Positions 44,930 through 54,461 of a stretch of 64,000 nucleotides of DNA are shown here, piece after piece. Position 1 is the stretch's first letter. Each line of letters begins with the position of its first letter. A program made the position numbers and the translations under genes. This stretch comes from Ketobacter sp036337295 (lineage in GTDB: Bacteria > Pseudomonadota > Gammaproteobacteria > Pseudomonadales > Ketobacteraceae): assembly GCA_036337295.1 (NCBI GenBank), contig JAYZEN010000013.1, positions 186,001-250,000 on the forward strand, written 5' to 3'. The notes under the pieces are model-generated. The model was not told the DNA's origin. It ran no database searches and was given only the letters and a program-made list of their open reading frames with translations.

Positions 44930-45838
44930 TTATTCACCCAGGTCGATTTTCCTGAGCAGCGTTTCCAATTGCTGCTCAAAATCCTGGGGTTTGGAATCGA
45001 CTCGAAAATAGAAAGGGGGGCGCCCCTGCCAATCCTCCGACCAGACGGCATCGCGCCCCTGTTCCATGAACTTCACTATGGCAATCAGCACATTGTCCTG
45101 CAGGATTCGGGCGTTCATCAGCGGGTTGCCGGAGGGTTGCAGTGGGTAGTACACCAGCCAGGGGCGTGCGTTTTCGTCCTTGGGGTCCAAGCGCCTTAGG
45201 TACAGATAAAGCGACTGAAAATTGCTGAAGTAGGAAAATTTCTCATAGCGCTGCGCCCATACCTCACCGGAACGCCACGTATAGACAATGCGGCGCTCAC
45301 GGTCGAAAAACAGCGGTGCATGGCGCCGCATGGACACTGACCAGGCACCCAGGAAGAGAAGGATGGTAATGGGTATGGACGTCATCAGAATGTCGGTTTG
45401 GCGGGTTCGGTCCGGATAGGCGTAGAAATTATGACTGTAACGCATCTGAGTCATGTACGTCATGAAGGGAAGGGTTCGACCCTCAAAGACGGCGACAAAC
45501 TTCTGTAGAGATTTACTATCTGACGCCGTTAGATAGTCCTCTCCATGCTTTTCTATTTCCAGGTCTATCCGCCACAACCCCCTTTGCTCCGCGCCTTTCC
45601 AGGAACGATAGACATCCTCCCCCTGCAGACACAGCACCGCCACCATGCCCAGCATCCAGGGAATAAAGAACATATTACGCACGGCGACATAATTGTCTTT
45701 AAACGCCAGAGTAAGTTGATCAATCCCCAGAATCGGAGGCGTCGGCTTTTTGAAACGCGGCAACTCGCGGCTCAGTAACTGTGCTGACTCATCAGCGAGC
45801 GGCTTGGCAGCTGGCAGGCTCTTTACAGTTCTCAACAT
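44930..45838 (-). CDS. DUF6708-like membrane protein of the type VI island
   Basis: A 302-residue protein with two hydrophobic segments, NMFFIPWMLGMVAVLCLQG and ILMTSIPITILLFLGAWSV. After the second helix comes a conserved-looking aromatic region (FFDRERRIVYTWRSGEVWAQRYEKFSYF) typical of proteins found beside VgrG-linked effectors. Its start is 9 bases from the VasX-like effector stop. It may be the immunity protein of the pore-forming effector or an accessory factor; this is inference. Confidence 0.65.
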   Translation of the reverse strand: MLRTVKSLPAAKPLADESAQLLSRELPRFKKPTPPILGIDQLTLAFKDNYVAVRNMFFIPWMLGMVAVLCLQGEDVYRSWKGAEQRGLWRIDLEIEKHGEDYLTASDSKSLQKFVAVFEGRTLPFMTYMTQMRYSHNFYAYPDRTRQTDILMTSIPITILLFLGAWSVSMRRHAPLFFDRERRIVYTWRSGEVWAQRYEKFSYFSNFQSLYLYLRRLDPKDENARPWLVYYPLQPSGNPLMNARILQDNVLIAIVKFMEQGRDAVWSEDWQGRPPFYFRVDSKPQDFEQQLETLLRKIDLGE

Positions 45839-45847
45839 TCAGACCTT

Positions 45848-48800
45848 TCAGGCAACTTCATCATTGATCATACCGACCACAGGACTCTCAATCAGACCGT
45901 CGTCCGTCAGATAGCGCATCGGTACGACTGTGTTGGGGGTGGGTTTATAGGCCCAAAACAATTCAATATCCTCCTGGGCGTCGAACTCCACCAATACATT
46001 CGTAAAACCATCCCGCTCTTCAAACCTGGCGGCTTCTATAGCTTCGCCTAACTTGGCCGTCAACGCCTTATTCTCCCGCCACACACCGGCACTGAAAACA
46101 TTAAAATCAATATGACGAGTACGTACCTCATACATAATATCGGACACACCGATCTGAAATCTGGGCAACGAGAACTTTAATGAGAACGTTCTAGTATCAC
46201 CGGAGGTATCAAACCAACCCTCTGTATCCGAAAGTTCCAGCGTTGGCATGTTCAGGTAGTTCATAAACTCCTGTAATTCAACTTTGTACGCAGACAGCAC
46301 CATCGGATTACTCGCCATCTCTTTGGCATCTTCAATACGGTCTGCAACGTCAGGCCGGTCGTCCTCGAATTCCCAAAACCCATATTTACTGCTCACACCC
46401 CAGAAGCAATTTTCCAACAACCGCTGGAAATCCGACTTCCCATATATCCACAGCAGTGCCGCACCTGTCCCCATACACAATAACCCGACCACTATTACAA
46501 CCAGGCCGGGGGGAGCCCCGACCCCAGTCGCAGTGGCACCGCCACCGGCAGCCGCTGCGGCCGCGCCTACACCTTGGAGAGTGGCCAGTATAATGGCAAT
46601 AGAACCCACTGCCAGCACAAAGTGCCCAGCCGCTTCACCTCGATTGTCGCCCTGCCAGGAGTTGATGCCGTTCCAGACCGAAGCAGTAGCCGAGGCAAAA
46701 TTTGCTACCACGATGACACGGGAAAACAGCTGTGACTTCAACAAGGTGCCCAGCACCGAGGCTCGATCACTCAGTTTCGGTGCCAGGGAGGCGATTACCT
46801 GATTGGATGCCTGCGCTGAAGCACTTGCCGAGACGCCCACCGCAGCTCGGCTGATGGTCAACACATCCACCGTCAACGACGTCACGGCGGAGGCGAATTG
46901 AATCAGGCCATGCACAGTATGCCCCCGCTGCAAAGGGTCATTATCGTAATAGTCCGCCTGCAAATACAAGTCATAGATCACGCGGCAGTTGGCGTAAGCG
47001 GATAAACCCGCAAAGCCGGACTCTGCCGCCACCCCAATACCCTCACCCACACTTTTCGGCACCACAAAAGAGAATCGCTTTCCAGGCAGGCGGGTAATCT
47101 CGATTTCTGACAGTTCCACATAACGGGGTATGGTGGTCTTTTTGGTTTTTTGTCCCCAATCAAACATCTTCTGGGCACGGGACAGTGCCTTTTCTGCCGC
47201 CTTTAATACATCATCCCCTGCTGTCCCCGGGTAAGACCGGGCGGACGCTTCAATCTGCTCCGCCAGAATCTGCCCCAACTTCTCCGGCGTATACCGTACT
47301 CGATTGGCATTATCCACCGTTATGCCCATAGCCTTGTGCACATAGGGAATGACCTGATTGACGGTGTACTTGTAAACATTGGCCAGAAAGCGATTCTTGG
47401 CCCGCACCGACACCTGTGCCTCATAAATGGAGAACACTGCAATTTTGGCCCACAGCGGGCCCAGTTGCTGCAGCAGTTTATCCATTGGGACGCCCACCTT
47501 GGCCGCCCAATCTACGGTGTCCTGCGGTGCAGTCACTATGCCTTTGAACACACCAAAAAACGCCACATAGGCATTCTTGTCGTTGTTGAAGTCTTCAAGT
47601 ATTTTTTCTATAACGGAATTGCCCCGGTCAGAGGACAGTATTCCATTGAAAATACCCGCACCAATCTCACACAGTTTGGCCAACTCCGCGGTTGCTTCAT
47701 CCCCTTTCGCGGTATCCTGACAAAAGAATTTCTGGAAATAGTTGTCCAGAGAACCGACCTTACCGGTCACCCCCGCGCCGTGCATGAACGCACGATAGAG
47801 TTCCACAAACTGTTCCTGTCGGGCCGCAAAGTCCTTGAACTCCTGATCAATTCCAGCCCAGTATTGATCGTAATCCCCCCAATTTATCGATTCCTTCAGT
47901 ACATCCTGCAGCGCTTCATCGTTGGATTGTTTCAGCTGCCCCACTAGCTGCCCAATGGTAAATGGATAAAGATTCTGCGATGCATAGGCCTTCTCCCACA
48001 GCGCCAACTTGGCGTGCACCTCGGCAATGTCTCTTTGTCTGCCGACCGGATCATGCAATGCCACCACGCGGGCGGTTTCACCCGGTTTGGTTTTGCGTCT
48101 CAGCGCCAGTGCAATCTGGTCCGCATCCATGTCGTAGCTGGACTGAGTCGTCAGCACGTCGAGCGCCAGGTCTTTCACACTGGGATCTGTACTGCTGTTT
48201 TTTATCCGTAACAGGCGCGCCTTCTGTTCCCGATAATCCTCAACCAGGCGCGCCAGATTCTCCGCAGTGGCCGGCACCGCCGCCGGATCGTCGCTCTTAA
48301 GCTTGATCCTTTGCATGGACGCAGCCCGCTCACCCGCATCTCCGTTCATTTTATCGATGATATCGGGATGCCACTCGTGCTCACTATACGCAATACTGAT
48401 TTCAGTGACCTCCTTGCGCACAAAAACGAAGGGATAGCCTCCTTTGACGCCCCCCGATGTATCCTCTTTAAGACCACCCTGGGCATTCACTCCATTAGCG
48501 AACTGGTATTTTGGAAAACGCTCTTCCAGCTGCCCGTTATTCTCCACCGGTGCATATTTAAAGATCTGGAAGTGGCCGCCGTTCGGGCCATCTTCTTCCC
48601 GTATATAAATCCAACCAGGTCGCAACAATCTTGGCACATAGCCGTTGGTACTGTTCAGGTCTGCCGCATCCAGCATGGCCGAGAGTGGAGGTGGTTCCGT
48701 TGGCGCGAGCAACGACTCCTCAAAGAAGTTTGCATAGGCGTAGCGCACCGGATAGATCGGGGTAACGATCGTACCCACAACCAGGGTATTGACTTCGTTC

Positions 48801-48856
48801 AATGCTACGGGCCTGGGCTCAACACCAGCAGCGGGCGGGGTTTGATTGGTGGTCAT
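45848..48856 (-). CDS. VasX/BTH_I2691-type T6SS effector, putative pore-former
   Basis: A 1002-residue protein. The N-terminal region contains TPIYPVRYAYANFF and LRPGWIYIREED, the conserved start of VasX/BTH_I2691 effectors. The middle is long, helical and soluble-looking; near residues 690-860 there are several hydrophobic or Ala/Gly-rich stretches (HFVLAVGSIAIILATLQGV, GLVVIVVGLLCMGTGAALLWIY) consistent with a colicin-like membrane insertion. The C-terminal 150 residues are beta-rich. It lies in a vgrG operon. Killing of neighbours by membrane permeabilisation is known for VasX; here it is inferred. Confidence 0.8.
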   Translation of the reverse strand: MTTNQTPPAAGVEPRPVALNEVNTLVVGTIVTPIYPVRYAYANFFEESLLAPTEPPPLSAMLDAADLNSTNGYVPRLLRPGWIYIREEDGPNGGHFQIFKYAPVENNGQLEERFPKYQFANGVNAQGGLKEDTSGGVKGGYPFVFVRKEVTEISIAYSEHEWHPDIIDKMNGDAGERAASMQRIKLKSDDPAAVPATAENLARLVEDYREQKARLLRIKNSSTDPSVKDLALDVLTTQSSYDMDADQIALALRRKTKPGETARVVALHDPVGRQRDIAEVHAKLALWEKAYASQNLYPFTIGQLVGQLKQSNDEALQDVLKESINWGDYDQYWAGIDQEFKDFAARQEQFVELYRAFMHGAGVTGKVGSLDNYFQKFFCQDTAKGDEATAELAKLCEIGAGIFNGILSSDRGNSVIEKILEDFNNDKNAYVAFFGVFKGIVTAPQDTVDWAAKVGVPMDKLLQQLGPLWAKIAVFSIYEAQVSVRAKNRFLANVYKYTVNQVIPYVHKAMGITVDNANRVRYTPEKLGQILAEQIEASARSYPGTAGDDVLKAAEKALSRAQKMFDWGQKTKKTTIPRYVELSEIEITRLPGKRFSFVVPKSVGEGIGVAAESGFAGLSAYANCRVIYDLYLQADYYDNDPLQRGHTVHGLIQFASAVTSLTVDVLTISRAAVGVSASASAQASNQVIASLAPKLSDRASVLGTLLKSQLFSRVIVVANFASATASVWNGINSWQGDNRGEAAGHFVLAVGSIAIILATLQGVGAAAAAAGGGATATGVGAPPGLVVIVVGLLCMGTGAALLWIYGKSDFQRLLENCFWGVSSKYGFWEFEDDRPDVADRIEDAKEMASNPMVLSAYKVELQEFMNYLNMPTLELSDTEGWFDTSGDTRTFSLKFSLPRFQIGVSDIMYEVRTRHIDFNVFSAGVWRENKALTAKLGEAIEAARFEERDGFTNVLVEFDAQEDIELFWAYKPTPNTVVPMRYLTDDGLIESPVVGMINDEVA

Positions 48857-48886
48857 GTTGGGTTCCAGTGCGGATGATGCGTTTAA

Positions 48887-49543
48887 TCAACACCCAAAAT
48901 CTTTTTGGGCAGCATGATAGATGTCGGGTGATGGTTGTCCATCTACGGTCATATTGCAGGCGGCCTGATACGACATTATTCCTTCTTTGGTACGCCTGCC
49001 ATAAATGCCATCGACTACACCACAATCGTGCCCAAGGCTGTTGAGCCTGGCTTGCAAACCGGCGAGCGTATCGGCAGGATCAAGGTGCGCCAATTGCAGT
49101 TCGAATCGATGGCTGGGCTCTGCCATGTCTGGATCATCAAACACGTCCAGGTGCATGACTTTGACATTGGGATCATCCACTTCGAGTTTGAGCGTGCCGT
49201 CTGTACCGCTGACCACCGGCTTCTTGTTTCCATTGATGGAAAGCTCAGCAGGGACTTTGCTTTTGGGTCGTCCACTTTCATCCAGCAGGCGTAGCGTGAG
49301 CTTCTGCGTTTCCCGATCCACATAAAAAACATGATGAGCACCGGTTCGAACCGTGACACTTTTGCTTTCAGTTTGCGGGATCTGGATTTCATCACCGGCA
49401 CAAATGATATTGGGGTTGGGTCGCTTTTTTCGAAACGCGGCATTGGCGTCATGAAAGTAAATATCCCGCCAATTTGCGATCTTATGCTGGCGGGCGATGG
49501 TGAAGAGGTTTTCGCCTTGCTGAACGATATGAGTGGTTGGCAT
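48887..49543 (-). CDS. LysM and peptidoglycan-binding domain protein, T6SS-associated
   Basis: A 218-residue protein without signal peptide. Residues 1-55 form a LysM domain (IVQQGENLFTIARQHKIANWRDIYFHDANAAFRKKRPNPNIICAGDEIQIP). The C-terminus (LAGLQARLNSLGHDCGVVDGIYGRRTKEGIMSYQ) is a PG_binding_1 domain. A beta-rich middle lies between. Proteins of this plan are frequently encoded beside vgrG and probably travel or assist delivery into the periplasm. It sits 22 bases downstream of vgrG and 30 upstream of the effector. Confidence 0.82.
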   Translation of the reverse strand: MPTTHIVQQGENLFTIARQHKIANWRDIYFHDANAAFRKKRPNPNIICAGDEIQIPQTESKSVTVRTGAHHVFYVDRETQKLTLRLLDESGRPKSKVPAELSINGNKKPVVSGTDGTLKLEVDDPNVKVMHLDVFDDPDMAEPSHRFELQLAHLDPADTLAGLQARLNSLGHDCGVVDGIYGRRTKEGIMSYQAACNMTVDGQPSPDIYHAAQKDFGC

Positions 49544-49565
49544 GGTTTCAGGTCTTCAAATGAAT

Positions 49566-51857
49566 TTATTTCCAGGGCTCGCTGTCCGGAAAGCTGACTT
49601 TGCAATCCCCCTTGGGTAGCCCCTGAATACGGGCCACACCGTTTGCGTCGGTGACACCCGTGTATTGCTTGCCGTTTTTGTCCGTCACCACATACTGGGT
49701 GTTGGCAATGGGGTTGCCCTGGGTATCGCACATCTCCAGGCTTACGTTATCCGGAAGCGCTTCAATCTGTTCGCGGGTGATGCTGGTATCTCGACTCGCC
49801 ACTGCCACCCTCGTCACCGCCTCATCCGGATTCGCCTGCCCACCGGTGACCGACTGGGTGCTGACCACCTTGCTGGCCACCGGGGCGGTGTTGGGCATGG
49901 CGGGTGCGCTGGCGCTGCCAGGTTTGTCGCCCTGATCGGCGGGTTTGGGTTCACGGGGGGGCGTGATTACTGCGGGTCGGCCCGGGGTGGCCGCGCCGCC
50001 GGTGTTGATGCGGACCATGGGGCCTTTGATGGTGACGCCGCTGGGGTCCAGTTTCACCAGTCCGCCACCGGCCTTCAGGGTCAGCTCCACTCCGGCCTGG
50101 ATCACCAGCGACATGCCGGCTTTCAACACAATGTCCTGACCGGCCTGCTCCACATAAGAGCCGGAGATTTTGATCTGCGCCGCCTGCCCGATGTTCTGTG
50201 ACAGGTTCTGGCCGATCTTCTGATGATGGTTTTGCTTAATGGTGGTGTGCTGGTCGGCACCCACGGCCTGATTCATGTGATTGCCCACGGTGGTGTGCTG
50301 TTCGTTGCCCACCCACTCCTTCCAATCGTTTTGGGTGTACAGATCCAGATCCTTTTCGCTGTGCAGGTAGATCTGCTCCTGGCCTTTTTTGTCTTCGATG
50401 CGCAGTTCGTTGAAACCGCCTCCGCCGGGGCTGCTGATGCTCTTGAACGCGGTGCGGGTTTTGTGGGTGGGCAAGGGATAGGGCAAGGCGTTGGTGCCGT
50501 TGTAGAGGGTGCCCGTGACCAGGGGACGGTCCGGATTGCCCTCCAGGAACGAGACGATGACCTCCTGGCCGATGCGGGGGATCACCATGGCGCCCCATTG
50601 GTTGCCCGCCAAGCCCTGGCTGACCCGCAGCCAGCAACTACTGGCCTCATCATACTGGCCTTCCCGGTCCCAGTGGAACTGGACCTTCACCCGCCCAAAC
50701 TGGTCGGTGTAGATCTCCTCCCCCGCCGGGCCGGTGACGAAGGCCGTTTGGGTACCTTCCACCCGGGGCGGCGGCGTGATGGCGGGGGCACGAAACGGCA
50801 GGGACGCGGGCATGGCGCCAAATTCACAGCTGAAGCGGCTGCCCTCACTGCTGGCACCTTCCCCCAGGGATTGGGGCTGGCGCCCCTGCACCCGCACAGA
50901 CAGCAGAATCGCCTCGGCATTCAGGTCCTGGCGCGGATGGTCCTTCACCGTGAAGCGGTAGCCCGGCCACAGCCGCGGGCAATCCGATTCGCCTTCAATG
51001 CTCTGGCGTTGGGCCTGGTGGGCTTCCAATTGCAGCCTGGCGTAGCGCTCACCCTGGGCGGGATCATTGAAATCCCCGCGATAGTGGTATTGTTCCAGAC
51101 CCTGATAAGGGCCGGCCTGCGCGCTCTTGTCCAGCCGCAGCTGGCTCTTCTCAAAAAAGTAATCCCGCAGGGTGACCTTGCCCGGCCGGATGGCAGCACG
51201 GGCATGCAACCGGTAGATGGATTCCTGGTCGGACACCATGCCCGTGCGTTCCTTGTAGCGCACGGCACGGGCACCGGCAATAGGCTGGAAGCGCCCGTTG
51301 TGATCACAGATCACCAGGGTATGGCGATCCGCATGGTGTTCGAAAAAGTAGAAGAGCCCCTCTTCCTCCAGCAGCCGGCTGATGAAGTGAAAATCCGTTT
51401 CGCCATACTGGGTACAGTATTCCCGCAGTGGATACTGCCCCCTCAGATCCAGGCTCACATCCTGGCCCTGGATATTGGCTTCCTTCAACACCTGGCGGAT
51501 GATCTCCGGTACGGTTTTTTGCTGGAAGATGCGCAGGTTGCTGCGGTAAAGCAGAAACGCCAGCTTCGGCACCAGAGTGACGGTATAGAGGGTGAACTGA
51601 TGGCCGCTTTCCCCCTGCCGGATTTGCAGGATTTCACCATGGAAATAGTGCGGATGGCGCTCATCAAACAGGGTCAGGAGGCCATTTTTGCCAACCAGCT
51701 TTTCCAGCGCCAGGGCATTGTTTTCGCAGGCCAGCTCCACTTCACAGCGGAACAGGTCAGAAACCGCCGCCTTTATGTCGAATCCCACCACCCGCAGGGT
51801 GTCCGGCAGGCTGGGAATCTGGAATAAAAAGCGAGTCACATTGGCAGGTACGGTCAT
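49566..51857 (-). CDS. vgrG: Type VI secretion spike protein VgrG with C-terminal extension
   Basis: A 763-residue protein. The gp27/gp44-like head includes RFLFQIPSLPDTLRVVGFD and QYGETDFHFISRLLEEEGLFYFFEHH; the OB-fold and beta-needle region includes GRVKVQFHWDREGQYDEASSCWLRVSQGLAGNQWG and a repetitive KAGMSLVIQAGVELTLKAGGG stretch. After about residue 640 an Ala/Pro linker leads to a small SpaA/transthyretin-like domain (SLEMCDTQGNPIANTQYVVTDKNGKQYTG), which may act as an effector adaptor. No other T6SS core gene is in the window, so this is an orphan vgrG heading its operon. Confidence 0.95.
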   Translation of the reverse strand: MTVPANVTRFLFQIPSLPDTLRVVGFDIKAAVSDLFRCEVELACENNALALEKLVGKNGLLTLFDERHPHYFHGEILQIRQGESGHQFTLYTVTLVPKLAFLLYRSNLRIFQQKTVPEIIRQVLKEANIQGQDVSLDLRGQYPLREYCTQYGETDFHFISRLLEEEGLFYFFEHHADRHTLVICDHNGRFQPIAGARAVRYKERTGMVSDQESIYRLHARAAIRPGKVTLRDYFFEKSQLRLDKSAQAGPYQGLEQYHYRGDFNDPAQGERYARLQLEAHQAQRQSIEGESDCPRLWPGYRFTVKDHPRQDLNAEAILLSVRVQGRQPQSLGEGASSEGSRFSCEFGAMPASLPFRAPAITPPPRVEGTQTAFVTGPAGEEIYTDQFGRVKVQFHWDREGQYDEASSCWLRVSQGLAGNQWGAMVIPRIGQEVIVSFLEGNPDRPLVTGTLYNGTNALPYPLPTHKTRTAFKSISSPGGGGFNELRIEDKKGQEQIYLHSEKDLDLYTQNDWKEWVGNEQHTTVGNHMNQAVGADQHTTIKQNHHQKIGQNLSQNIGQAAQIKISGSYVEQAGQDIVLKAGMSLVIQAGVELTLKAGGGLVKLDPSGVTIKGPMVRINTGGAATPGRPAVITPPREPKPADQGDKPGSASAPAMPNTAPVASKVVSTQSVTGGQANPDEAVTRVAVASRDTSITREQIEALPDNVSLEMCDTQGNPIANTQYVVTDKNGKQYTGVTDANGVARIQGLPKGDCKVSFPDSEPWK

Positions 51858-51948
51858 GGGGTCAGCACTTGGGTTTTGTTAGCCTAGCGTCATACGGAAT
51901 ATCCGCGCTCTGAATAAAGACAGCGCCCCAACAAAGATCGAGGCCCTA

Positions 51949-52689
51949 ATGACCGACTATCGTGACGAAGCCACCGCCCCCAAGACCAATATTGAGGAGT
52001 TCCGCAAGATCGTGGAAAGCCGACGCTCCGTGCGCCGCTTTACCGACGCTCCGGTGCCGGATGAAGTGGTGGAGGACTGTCTGGATCTGGCCATGCTGGC
52101 CCCCAATTCCTCGAACCTGCAGCCCTGGGAGTTCTACGTGGTGCGGGACCCGGCCGTACGCGCCAAACTGGCGGAAGCCTGCCTGGGCCAGAACGCTGCC
52201 ACCACTGCCCAGGTACTGATTCCCATCATTGCCCGCCCGGACACCTGGAAGCAGAACAGCCTGCGCAACCTGGAGTTCTGGCCGGAAGAGACCATGCCCA
52301 GGATCATCAAAAACTATTATTCCAAGCTGGCCCTGATTCATTACAACCCGGGCCCGCTGGGTTCCTTTGGCCTGGCCAAGAAAGCCATGGGTCTGGTGGC
52401 GGGCCTGAAACGGGCGGTGCCGCGGGGGCCCTACGGCATCAATGAGATGAAGACCTGGGCAGTGAAGTCGACCGCCCTGGCAGCGGAGAACATGATGCTG
52501 GCGTTCCGCGCCCATGGCTACGACACCTGCCCCATGGAGGGGTTTGACGAACACCGGGTGCGCAAGATTCTGGACCTGCCCTCAGACGCCATCGTCACCA
52601 TGATATTGGGTGTGGGCAAACGGGCCGAAGACGGCATCTATCACCGCCGCTACCGTTTTCCGCGTGAAGAATTCATTCACCGCATCTGA
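51949..52689 (+). CDS. Nitroreductase family protein
   Basis: A 246-residue FMN-dependent reductase. SRRSVRRFTDAPVPDEVVEDCL and LAPNSSNLQPWEFYVV are the FMN-phosphate binding segments; GYDTCPMEGFDE and ILGVGKRAED close the fold. It is larger than NfsB because of an insert (about residues 100-165). It is separated from the TetR gene by 56 bases that hold a TetR-like operator, but the operator lies after it, so it is probably not controlled by it. Confidence 0.9.
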   Translation: MTDYRDEATAPKTNIEEFRKIVESRRSVRRFTDAPVPDEVVEDCLDLAMLAPNSSNLQPWEFYVVRDPAVRAKLAEACLGQNAATTAQVLIPIIARPDTWKQNSLRNLEFWPEETMPRIIKNYYSKLALIHYNPGPLGSFGLAKKAMGLVAGLKRAVPRGPYGINEMKTWAVKSTALAAENMMLAFRAHGYDTCPMEGFDEHRVRKILDLPSDAIVTMILGVGKRAEDGIYHRRYRFPREEFIHRI

Positions 52690-52715
52690 GATCGCACCAC
52701 ATTCCGGCACTTGCC

Positions 52716-52739
52716 ATAATAAACCAGTCGGTCTATTAT
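52716..52739. promoter_or_regulatory. TetR-type operator upstream of tetR-like gene
   Basis: ATAATAAACC-agtc-GGTCTATTAT, an imperfect palindrome 7 bases before the regulator start, sharing the half-site GGTCTAT with the site at 53342. It fits autorepression. Confidence 0.7.
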
Positions 52740-52745
52740 CACCCC

Positions 52746-53315
52746 ATGAGCAGCAAAGGCCAACAGACACAAGAGCGCATTCTTTCCGCAACGCTGGATT
52801 TGATTGAACGGCAGGGCTTTCACAGCACCGGCCTGCAACAGATCATCAAAACCAGCGGGGCACCGAAAGGGTCGCTCTATTTTCATTTTCCCGAGGGCAA
52901 AGACCAGATTGTTGCCTGCGCCCTGCAGCAGGGGGCCGAGTTCATCAACACCCTGATTCAGCATGCTTTCGCCATGGCACAGAACCCGGCCCAAGGCGTG
53001 GGCTGGCTATTTGATGGGCTGACCCGGCGCCTGCTGGATTCCCACTATGAAAAGGGGTGTCCGGTGGCCACCACGGCCCTGGAAACCGGTGACGCGCATC
53101 CTCAGGTGCGACAGGCCTGCGAACAAGCCTATGACCTGTGGCAGTCCTCCATTATCCAGGGCTTGCAGCAACAGGGGATGGATCGGGAACAGGCCAATCG
53201 GGAGGCTCCCCTGATCCTGTCCATACTGGAAGGGGCGCTGATGCTGGCCAAGGTGCGCCGGTCGCGGCTGCCCCTGGATCAGGCCCGGGATGCTGTGCTG
53301 ATGCGACTGACCTAG
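52746..53315 (+). CDS. TetR/AcrR family transcriptional regulator
   Basis: A 189-residue repressor. The N-terminal helix-turn-helix is TQERILSATLDLIERQGFHSTGLQQIIKTSGAPKGSLYFHFPEGKDQIV, of the YfiR/LfrR type, with the family FHFP/YxHF motif. The C-terminal ligand domain contains GCPVATTALETGD, typical of regulators answering lipophilic ligands. Matching palindromes before it and before the next gene suggest it represses itself and the SDR gene. Confidence 0.93.
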   Translation: MSSKGQQTQERILSATLDLIERQGFHSTGLQQIIKTSGAPKGSLYFHFPEGKDQIVACALQQGAEFINTLIQHAFAMAQNPAQGVGWLFDGLTRRLLDSHYEKGCPVATTALETGDAHPQVRQACEQAYDLWQSSIIQGLQQQGMDREQANREAPLILSILEGALMLAKVRRSRLPLDQARDAVLMRLT

Positions 53316-53341
53316 GGTCTATTTTTTGATTCTTGAAATAT

Positions 53342-53355
53342 ATAGACCGGTCTAT
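53342..53355. promoter_or_regulatory. TetR-type operator between regulator and SDR gene
   Basis: ATAGACCGGTCTAT, a perfect 14-base palindrome, 63 bases before the SDR start. It shares half-sites with the operator at 52716. A further GGTCTAT half site lies at 53316. Confidence 0.75.
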
Positions 53356-53417
53356 TTTTACACTAAACTGATCAACTGACCGGGTTTACCACACCCTCAA
53401 TTAACAGGAGCAACTCG

Positions 53418-54461
53418 ATGCAGACCACACCCCAAACCATTCTGGTTACCGGCGCCAATGGACTGATCGGCCGTTGGCTGGTGCCGGCGCTATTGGATCA
53501 AGGGTACCGTGTTTTGGCCGCCATGCGGCAGCATGAGTCCCGCGCAGCGGAATACCAAACCTGGGTGCAGCAGCACGTGCAGCAGCCCTTCCACCCGGAA
53601 CGCCTGCAGTTGTGCGAGTTCCGCCTGGAACAGGTGGACACTCTGTTCTCCGCACCAGACCGGCAGCACCTGATTGCGGTCTACCATCTGGCGGCGGCGT
53701 TTCACTGGGGATTGGATCGACGCCATGCCCACCAGGTCAATGTGGAAGCGGGCAACCGGGTGCTGGAACTGGCAGCCGCCTTGCCCAACCTTCAGCGCTT
53801 CATCTGGATTGGGGGTTACCGGGTAGCCTATGCCCCGCAGCTGGACACCGACGGACTCTATAAAACCCTGGGTGGGTATGAAGCGTCGAAGCAGATTTCC
53901 CATCAGCAGATGAAACAGAAAGCCAACCAGCTGCAACTGCCCTGGACGGCGCTGCACCCCAGCTCGGTGATCGGTGACAGCCGCAGCGGGGAAACCACCC
54001 AGTTCATCGGGGCGGCGGAGCTGGTGCAACAACTGCAGCAGGGCAAGATGCCGGCCATCCCCGGCGACCGCACCACATTCCTGCCGCTGGTGCATGTGGA
54101 TTTTGTGGCGGAGTTTGCCAGCCGCCTGCTGCAGTACCCTTCCTCGGTGAATCAGGAGTACTGGCTGCTGGACGACACCACGCCACCCCTGCCGCAATTG
54201 CTGCACCGCATTGCCCATCACCTGCAGGTAAAAGCCCCCAGCCGCCAGGTGCCGTTATGGCTATTGCGAAGGTTACCTGCATTTTTACTGCCGGGCTCCA
54301 AGGAAACCCTGTCGTTCCTGGGCTCAGACCGCTATGACGTCAGCAACACCCGGCAATTGGCTACGGAAATGGGCATCGAAGCACGGCTTCAACTGGGCAA
54401 TCTGGAAGCCTGGGTGGATTATCTGGTGGAGCACCGGTTACAGCTCCATACGAATACCTGA
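53418..54461 (+). CDS. NAD-dependent epimerase/dehydratase (extended SDR), TetR-controlled
   Basis: A 347-residue SDR. AGGAG precedes the ATG. The nucleotide site is VTGANGLIGRW, the catalytic motif YEASK (Tyr-x-x-x-Lys) is intact, and a C-terminal hydrophobic helix (PLWLLRRLPAFLLPG) could touch the membrane. The operator before it suggests induction by the ligand of the adjacent TetR. Its last 24 bases overlap the 3' end of the convergent beta-barrel gene. Substrate unknown. Confidence 0.85.
   Translation: MQTTPQTILVTGANGLIGRWLVPALLDQGYRVLAAMRQHESRAAEYQTWVQQHVQQPFHPERLQLCEFRLEQVDTLFSAPDRQHLIAVYHLAAAFHWGLDRRHAHQVNVEAGNRVLELAAALPNLQRFIWIGGYRVAYAPQLDTDGLYKTLGGYEASKQISHQQMKQKANQLQLPWTALHPSSVIGDSRSGETTQFIGAAELVQQLQQGKMPAIPGDRTTFLPLVHVDFVAEFASRLLQYPSSVNQEYWLLDDTTPPLPQLLHRIAHHLQVKAPSRQVPLWLLRRLPAFLLPGSKETLSFLGSDRYDVSNTRQLATEMGIEARLQLGNLEAWVDYLVEHRLQLHTNT

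Noticed and set aside
50223..51827. Plus-strand frame of 534 codons opposite vgrG
   Set aside because: Composition typical of an antisense shadow; vgrG on the minus strand has clear motifs throughout.
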